A stretch of DNA of 64,000 nucleotides from Catenibacillus sp964565805. Its GTDB lineage: Bacteria; Bacillota; Clostridia; Lachnospirales; Lachnospiraceae. The number at the start of each line of letters is the position of its first letter. Position 1 is the first letter of the stretch. Both the position numbers and the translations under genes were made by a program. The stretch lies in assembly GCA_964565805.1 (NCBI GenBank), contig CAZMGH010000013.1, positions 1 through 64,000 on the forward strand, given 5' to 3'. The notes under the pieces were generated by a model that was not told where the DNA came from, ran no database searches, and saw only the letters and a list, made by a program, of their open reading frames with translations. Below are positions 59,579 through 64,000 of this stretch, in pieces.

Positions 59579-60901
59579 TTATAAAAGTACAGTAATCTTT
59601 GTCCCCTTCCCCGCTTCACTTTCCAGGGATATTTTTCCGTCATGATATTCCACAACATGCTTAACAATAGCCAGTCCCAGGCCGGTACCGCCGGTCTGGC
59701 GGGAATGGCTTTTATCCACCCGGTAAAACCGTTCAAATACCCGGTCCAAATGCTCCTTTGGAATACCGATTCCCGTATCCTCCACAACAATCTGAGCTTT
59801 GTCCATTTTCCGGCTGATCCTTACATGGACGCTTCCCCTCGGCTGGTTATATTTAATGGCATTTTCGCAAAGATTATAAAAAAGCTCATCAATCATCTGG
59901 GGAACGCCCTGGATGACCACATCCTCACCCTGGACATCCAGGGATACTTTATATTTTTGAGCCACAGTTTCCAGACGCTGACACACATCCTCAGCCATGG
60001 CGTACAGCTCTACCGGCTCCTTTTCAATACCGATCTTGCGCTCATCCAGTCTGGAAATTTTAATAATATCATTCACCAGACCAATAAGTCTGGCAGCTTC
60101 CTTATATATTTTTTCCGCAAATACGGGAACATCTCCCGCTTGGACCATTCCATCTTTCATCAGCTCCGCATAGCCGGAGATGGATGTGAGCGGCGTCTTT
60201 AGCTCATGAGACACATTGGCGGAAAATTCCCGGCGCATTTTTTCATTTTTCTGCCGTTCTTCATTTTGCCTGTGGATCCTTGCCAGCAAAGGCTCCAGTT
60301 CTTCATAAGGGCAGCCATTTTCCGGTTTTACCAGATCCAGGTTATTAATGGGCCGAACAATAGCATCGGTCATGCGGTGAGCCAGGATCATTACAATAAT
60401 AATAAAGATCAGCAAGATCACCAGCAGCACCGGCAGCATGGAAATGTACAGGGCATAAACACTGTTTGTGCTCATGCTCATCCGCAGCACTGTGCCGTCC
60501 TGAAGTAAAACCGCGTAATAAATAGTCCGCTCCTGAAGGGTCGTAGACTGGCGCACAGAGGAGGCGGCTCCGTCATCTAAGGCTTCCCTTACCTCCGGCC
60601 GGTTTTTATGGTTTTCCATAGATGTCCAGTCCTCATGACTGTCATAAAGCACCGTGCCATCAGAATCAATCCATGTGATCCTGGAATTATCCATACTGTC
60701 CAGACTTTCCATATAGGAAAGCGCTGCCTCAGATGAGGGCGTTTCATTGATCATTTCCGCTAAAAAACATGTTTCATTGCGCACGTACCGCTCTGTCTGA
60801 GTACCATAAACAAAGTTAAATAAAAAGATTAAAAAGGTATAGGCCAGAACACAGATCCCGCCGGCCAGAAGACACATGTTTTTAAAAATACGTTTTTTCA
60901 T
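59579..60901 (-). CDS. PhoR-like sensor histidine kinase
   Basis: The 440-residue kinase has two membrane helices (about 10-31 and 152-174) around a 120-residue extracytoplasmic domain. A short linker without an obvious PAS domain leads to HisKA 'FSANVSHELKTPLTSISGYA' (His232) and a HATPase domain ('NLCENAIKYNQP', 'DTGIGIP', 'GGTGLGLAIVKH'). It overlaps the response regulator by 4 bp. The Pho-box-like repeats and PhoU-like fragment upstream support a phosphate-sensing role, which is inferred. Confidence 0.9.
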   Translation of the reverse strand: MKKRIFKNMCLLAGGICVLAYTFLIFLFNFVYGTQTERYVRNETCFLAEMINETPSSEAALSYMESLDSMDNSRITWIDSDGTVLYDSHEDWTSMENHKNRPEVREALDDGAASSVRQSTTLQERTIYYAVLLQDGTVLRMSMSTNSVYALYISMLPVLLVILLIFIIIVMILAHRMTDAIVRPINNLDLVKPENGCPYEELEPLLARIHRQNEERQKNEKMRREFSANVSHELKTPLTSISGYAELMKDGMVQAGDVPVFAEKIYKEAARLIGLVNDIIKISRLDERKIGIEKEPVELYAMAEDVCQRLETVAQKYKVSLDVQGEDVVIQGVPQMIDELFYNLCENAIKYNQPRGSVHVRISRKMDKAQIVVEDTGIGIPKEHLDRVFERFYRVDKSHSRQTGGTGLGLAIVKHVVEYHDGKISLESEAGKGTKITVLL

Positions 60902-61587
60902 GACCGGCTCTCCAGCTTATAGCCCACACCGCGGATAGTAACGATCATAGAGCCTGCATCCCCAAGCTTCTGCCGCAGCATGCCGATGTGAACATCCACA
61001 GTCCGGCTTTCACATTCATAATCCATATTCCACACAGTATCCAAAAGCTTTTCCCGGGTCATGACCAGGTCCTTATTTTTCATGAGACAGTCTAAAAGCT
61101 CAAATTCCTTATAAGTCAGCTCCACCGGACGGTCATCTACCATAACGGTATGTTTTTTCCGGTTTAATGCCAGTCTGCCTGTGGTAATGATCTCATCCTG
61201 AGTATTTTCATTGCTCCGGCGCAGCACGGCCTTGATCCTTGAAACAAGCTCCATAACACCAAAAGGCTTGGTCACATAGTCATCCGCCCCCTGATCCAAG
61301 CCAATGACCTTATCATACTCTGTAGACTTTGCTGTCAGCATGATCACAGGGATATTTTTATATTTATCATCCTTTTTCAGCTTCCGAAGCACAGAAATTC
61401 CGTCTTCATCAGGAAGCATCACATCCAGCAGGATCAGATCCGGAAGCACGCTTTTAATCCCCCGGTAAAAATCTCTGGCATTTTCAAAGCCAATGGTTTG
61501 AAATCCGGAAGCCTTTAAGGCATAAATCACCAGCTCACGGATATTTGCATCATCTTCAATATAATAAATCGTCTTTTCCATTTTCAA
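60898..61587 (-). CDS. PhoP/PhoB-like OmpR-family response regulator
   Basis: The 229-residue regulator has a receiver domain (acidic 'YYIEDD' strand, Asp55 in 'LILLDVMLPDEDG', Lys in 'VTKPFG') and a winged-helix effector domain ('DCLMKNKDLVMTREKLLDTVW', 'RTVDVHIGMLRQKL'). TTG 61587 sits 5 nt from GGAGG; ATG 61581 is the alternative. The promoter 110 bp upstream contains TGTAAA repeats in 11-bp phase resembling PhoP boxes, suggesting autoregulation. Confidence 0.9.
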   Translation of the reverse strand: MKMEKTIYYIEDDANIRELVIYALKASGFQTIGFENARDFYRGIKSVLPDLILLDVMLPDEDGISVLRKLKKDDKYKNIPVIMLTAKSTEYDKVIGLDQGADDYVTKPFGVMELVSRIKAVLRRSNENTQDEIITTGRLALNRKKHTVMVDDRPVELTYKEFELLDCLMKNKDLVMTREKLLDTVWNMDYECESRTVDVHIGMLRQKLGDAGSMIVTIRGVGYKLESRS

Positions 61588-61596
61588 TCGTGCCTC

Positions 61597-61665
61597 CTAT
61601 AATTCATTTTTTACGTAACCGGCGATATTGTCAGCGTAGTCGGCGATCCTTTCCAAAACAGAAAT
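61597..61665 (-). pseudogene. 3' remnant of a phoU-like gene
   Basis: On the minus strand 22 in-frame codons read 'ISVLERIADYADNIAGYVKN' plus two residues and a stop. The ERxxDxxxNI pattern is the metal-binding helix of PhoU-type domains. A stop codon (TAA, 61666-61668) lies directly upstream in frame, and there is no start codon, so this is only a tail. It abuts the PhoP/PhoR-like genes, where an intact phoU commonly sits in Clostridia. The fragment is short and could be coincidental. Confidence 0.5.
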
Positions 61666-61702
61666 TTAATCAACCGTTCAGCCAGTGAACAGTTATAGTC
61701 TC

Positions 61703-61731
61703 AGTATAAACACGTTTTGTAAAGTTTGAAA
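61703..61731 (-). promoter_or_regulatory. Promoter of the PhoP/PhoR-like operon
   Basis: On the minus strand TTTCAA and TATACT are separated by 17 bp, about 115 bp before the regulator start. Confidence 0.6.
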
Positions 61732-61765
61732 AGAGCTTTTGTAAAATAAATGTAAAATATGTAAA
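61718..61765. promoter_or_regulatory. Pho-box-like direct repeats
   Basis: TGTAAA (TTTACA on the minus strand) starts at 61718, 61740, 61751 and 61760, spacings of 22, 11 and 9 bp. PhoP-type regulators bind TTNACA repeats in 11-bp phase. The array spans the -35 region and upstream of the regulator promoter. Confidence 0.55.
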
Positions 61766-61808
61766 TTTTCGTTACATGCCACATCGGAACCATAGGTGAC
61801 CATTTTCA

Positions 61809-61837
61809 TTGCAACCCATATTTTTATATCGTATAAT
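61809..61837 (+). promoter_or_regulatory. Promoter of the beta-CASP RNase gene
   Basis: TTGCAA and TATAAT are separated by 17 bp, about 85 bp before the start codon. Confidence 0.7.
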
Positions 61838-61922
61838 AAGAGTGTGACAGCTCAATCCGCTGAAGGGTTACATATAATGTTTGGGAGGGTTTGAAGTCAA
61901 ACCCTTAAAAGGAGGGCTATTG

Positions 61923-63536
61923 ATGAAACTAACTTTTTTAGGCGCTGCCCGTGAAGTAACGGGAAGCTGTACACTCCTTGAAGCCTGCGGGCGGCATATC
62001 CTTATTGACTGCGGCATGGAACAGGGACCGGATACTTATGAGAACTGCGATATGCCCATAACGGCCGGTCAGGTTGACGGGATGCTGCTGACTCACGCCC
62101 ATATTGACCATTCCGGCCGGATCCCCCTGCTGGGCGCCCAGGGCTTTAACGGTCCCATTTACGCTACAGGAGCCACCTGCCGCCTGTGTGACATTATGCT
62201 CCAGGACTCTGCCCATATCCAGGAATTTGAGGCCAAATGGCGCAACCGGAAAGCTCGCCGGGCGGGCAGGCCGTCCTACGTCCCTTTGTATACTGTAGAT
62301 GACGCCCTGAAGGTCCGGGAACAGTTTATCCCTTGTAATTATGAAGACACTTATACTATTTTTCCCGGCATCCGGATCCGTTTTATTGACGCCGGGCATT
62401 TGCTTGGCTCTGCAAGTATTGAGATCACTATTACAGAAAAGGATGTTCAAAAAACCATTGTCTTTTCCGGCGATATTGGAAACACGGATCAGCCGCTCAT
62501 CCGCAATCCCCAGTATCTTACCCGGGCAGACGCAGTCATTATGGAATCCACCTACGGGGACCGGAGCCATGATAAACGGATCGACTATATTTCCCAGCTT
62601 ACCCCAATTATCCAGCGCACCCTGGATCGGGGAGGCAATGTGGTCATTCCTTCCTTTGCCGTAGGCCGTACCCAGGAGCTTTTATATTTTCTCCGCCAGA
62701 TCAAGGATCAGGAACTGATCAAGGGCCATGACCATTTTACCGTTTACGTGGACAGCCCTCTGGCGGTGGAAGCCACCCAGATTTTCTCCCAGAGCATGTA
62801 TGACTACTTTGACAATGAAGCTCTGGACCTGATCCGGCAGGGGATCAATCCCATTAATTTTCCCGACTTAAAAGTTGCTATTACCAGTGATGATTCCATT
62901 ACCATTAACTCAGACCCTGAGCCTAAGGTGATCATTTCAGCCAGCGGCATGTGCGAGGCCGGACGGATCCGCCATCATTTAAAACATAATCTGTGGCGAC
63001 CGGAATCCACCATTCTTTTTGTAGGCTATCAGGCTGTGGGTACTCTTGGCCGGTCTATTGCAGAGGGCGCGAAGGAGGTCCGCCTTTTTGACGAGCATAT
63101 CCACATCCAGGCAGAAATCTGCCAGCTGTCCGGCATCAGCGGCCATGCAGATAATCAGGGACTTATGACCTGGATCAAAAGTTTTACGCCAAGACCTGCC
63201 TGTGTCTTTGTCAACCATGGAGAAGACCGGGTATGCGAAATTTTTGCCGGACGTTTAAGAAATGAACTGGGACTTGATGCTATTGCGCCTTATAACGGGG
63301 CATCCTATGATCTTGTCACAGGGGAGTGTTTATTTGAAGGCAGCAAAAAGAAGGTTGAAACAGCCAAAGCTGCCGCTTCCGGAAGCAAACGCCGTATGAA
63401 TCCGGTTTACCAGCAGCTCATCGACGCGGGAGAAAGGCTTTCCCAGGTCATTGCCCACAACGAAGGCGGAGCCAATAAAGATCTTCGGGCTTTTATCCGG
63501 GAATTAAACGACCTGTGCGAGAAATGGGACCGGTAA
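61923..63536 (+). CDS. Beta-CASP metallo-beta-lactamase-fold RNase
   Basis: The 537-residue protein has the MBL motif 'HAHIDHSG' (His58, His60, Asp62, His63) and 'DAGHLLGSASIEI'. The beta-CASP motifs follow: 'IMESTYGDR', 'VIPSFAVGRTQELLY', 'VIISASGMCEAGRIRHHL' and 'GISGHADNQGL'. This resembles the CPSF73/YSH1-like archaeal and bacterial RNA-processing group. The C-terminal 70 residues are basic and helical. ATG 61923 follows an ideal AAAGGAGG; the longer open frame lacks one. It probably acts on RNA in the cytoplasm. Confidence 0.92.
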   Translation: MKLTFLGAAREVTGSCTLLEACGRHILIDCGMEQGPDTYENCDMPITAGQVDGMLLTHAHIDHSGRIPLLGAQGFNGPIYATGATCRLCDIMLQDSAHIQEFEAKWRNRKARRAGRPSYVPLYTVDDALKVREQFIPCNYEDTYTIFPGIRIRFIDAGHLLGSASIEITITEKDVQKTIVFSGDIGNTDQPLIRNPQYLTRADAVIMESTYGDRSHDKRIDYISQLTPIIQRTLDRGGNVVIPSFAVGRTQELLYFLRQIKDQELIKGHDHFTVYVDSPLAVEATQIFSQSMYDYFDNEALDLIRQGINPINFPDLKVAITSDDSITINSDPEPKVIISASGMCEAGRIRHHLKHNLWRPESTILFVGYQAVGTLGRSIAEGAKEVRLFDEHIHIQAEICQLSGISGHADNQGLMTWIKSFTPRPACVFVNHGEDRVCEIFAGRLRNELGLDAIAPYNGASYDLVTGECLFEGSKKKVETAKAAASGSKRRMNPVYQQLIDAGERLSQVIAHNEGGANKDLRAFIRELNDLCEKWDR

Positions 63537-63563
63537 TATTAAATATAGAAATGAGGGATTGAC

Positions 63564-64000
63564 ATGACTCCAAAACAACAGTATTATGAAAATCTGGCTG
63601 AATCACTCATTGAAAAGTTCAGCCAGCGTCAGATTGAGGCTTACTATGCGACCTCAAAAGAAGAAGCCTTGGACATGGCCTGTCGCTATCTTTCCCCGGA
63701 ATCCAGCGTTTCCTGGGGCGGCTCTATGACCTTAAATGAAATCGGCCTTGTAGACGCTATTAATGAATCCGATTGCGTCATCTATGACCGGGCTTCCGCT
63801 AAAACCCCGGAGGAAAAACGGGAAATCTTTTCAAAGATCGCAGGGTGCGACTATTACTTTATGAGTTCCAACGCCATTACCCTGGACGGTCAGCTGGTAA
63901 ACATTGACGGCATCGGGAACCGGGTGGCTTCTCTGGTCCACGGGCCGGCCAATGTGATCGTTATCGCTGGTATGAATAAAGTGGTGACCGATGTGAAGGC
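63564..64000 (+). CDS. LUD domain (LutC/YkgG-like) protein, 3' end outside window
   Basis: The visible 145 codons begin 'MTPKQQYYENLAESLIEKF' and contain 'VSWGGSMTLNEIGLVDAI' and 'DYYFMSSNAITLDGQLVNID', typical of lactate-utilisation LutC / DUF162 proteins with an NagB/RpiA/CoA-transferase-like fold. GAGGG lies 6 nt before the ATG, and the gene begins 27 bp after the beta-CASP gene. It is cut by the window end. Stand-alone LUD proteins have uncertain function. Confidence 0.85.
   Translation, partial: MTPKQQYYENLAESLIEKFSQRQIEAYYATSKEEALDMACRYLSPESSVSWGGSMTLNEIGLVDAINESDCVIYDRASAKTPEEKREIFSKIAGCDYYFMSSNAITLDGQLVNIDGIGNRVASLVHGPANVIVIAGMNKVVTDVK

Larger units (their letters stand above)
61588..61922. 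other. Divergent regulatory region between PhoP-like regulator and beta-CASP gene
   Basis: About 335 bp without an intact gene. From left to right it holds the phoU-like remnant, a GTTCA/TGAAC inverted repeat (61676-61690), the regulator promoter with TGTAAA repeats, and the beta-CASP gene promoter. Confidence 0.75.

Noticed and set aside
61676..61690. GTTCAGCCAG segment also near 33731 and 63614
   Set aside because: One occurrence lies within a coding region and the contexts are unrelated, so there is no evidence for a common element.
1..64000. tRNA, rRNA, CRISPR array, transposase, prophage or defence genes
   Set aside because: I read through all intergenic regions and ORFs and found no characteristic sequence for any of them; a covariance or HMM scan would be the decisive test.

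Overview
The window is about 64 kb of a Clostridia chromosome, most likely from a Lachnospiraceae gut anaerobe. The supporting features are a DUF6465 small protein, a zapA/ruvA/ruvB/U32-peptidase/FtsW/PBP neighbourhood, a Spo0A-type protein, strong AGGAGG ribosome binding sites, frequent TTG/GTG starts and moderate G+C content. It is a draft scaffold: two 100-N gaps (5458-5557 and 33804-33903) are each flanked by an identical 55-base sequence, the signature of contigs joined at a k-mer overlap. I saw no rRNA, tRNA, CRISPR array, insertion sequence, prophage or defence system.

Layout. 1-6.9 kb: an alpha-glucoside locus (GH65 phosphorylase, GDE-type glycosidase, N-terminally truncated sugar ABC permease, LacI regulator). 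7-13.2 kb: a MATE exporter behind a terminator-containing leader, PHP and HAD phosphatases, ung, hisF/hisH, and a DUF6465 protein. 13.2-16.4 kb: a two-component system and xanthine phosphoribosyltransferase. 16.4-26.1 kb: a selenium-dependent molybdenum hydroxylase operon running, in transcription order, uncharacterised protein, Mrp ATPase, xdhB, xdhC, xdhA, yqeC, mocA, yqeB, selD, yedF. 26.2-33.6 kb: a cell-wall amidase, NUDIX hydrolase, PBP, FtsW, U32 hydroxylase-type protein and ZapA. 33.9-42.8 kb: ruvAB, a YprB-type nuclease, a membrane protein, and the run rpiR / HI0933 flavoprotein / cmk / ispH / S1 protein. 43-50 kb: CoA-transferase plus thiolase, rhamnulokinase, a Spo0A-like protein lacking most of its receiver domain, and an AraC/ThuA pair. 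50-57.3 kb: a heterodimeric ABC exporter with MarR, an aldo/keto reductase with 4Fe-4S clusters, and glmS. 57.3-64 kb: topB, a PhoP/PhoR-like pair with Pho-box-like repeats and a short phoU-like remnant, a beta-CASP RNase, and the start of a LUD-domain gene.

How the genes work together. Xanthine salvage (xpt) and selenium-dependent xanthine/purine hydroxylation converge at one terminator. SelD without selA/selB in view is the usual arrangement for selenium used as a hydroxylase cofactor. The clearest regulatory circuits are the MarR/ABC exporter operon, with its palindromic operator near the promoter, and the PhoP/PhoR-like pair.

The most unusual observations are the Spo0A homologue reduced to a receiver stub plus the DNA-binding domain, the PhoU-like tail left upstream of the response regulator, the truncated permease next to an operator-bearing promoter region, and the MATE attenuator leader. 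I did not find a wholly new multi-gene system. The nearest candidate is the selenium hydroxylase operon extended by Mrp and an uncharacterised 393-residue protein.
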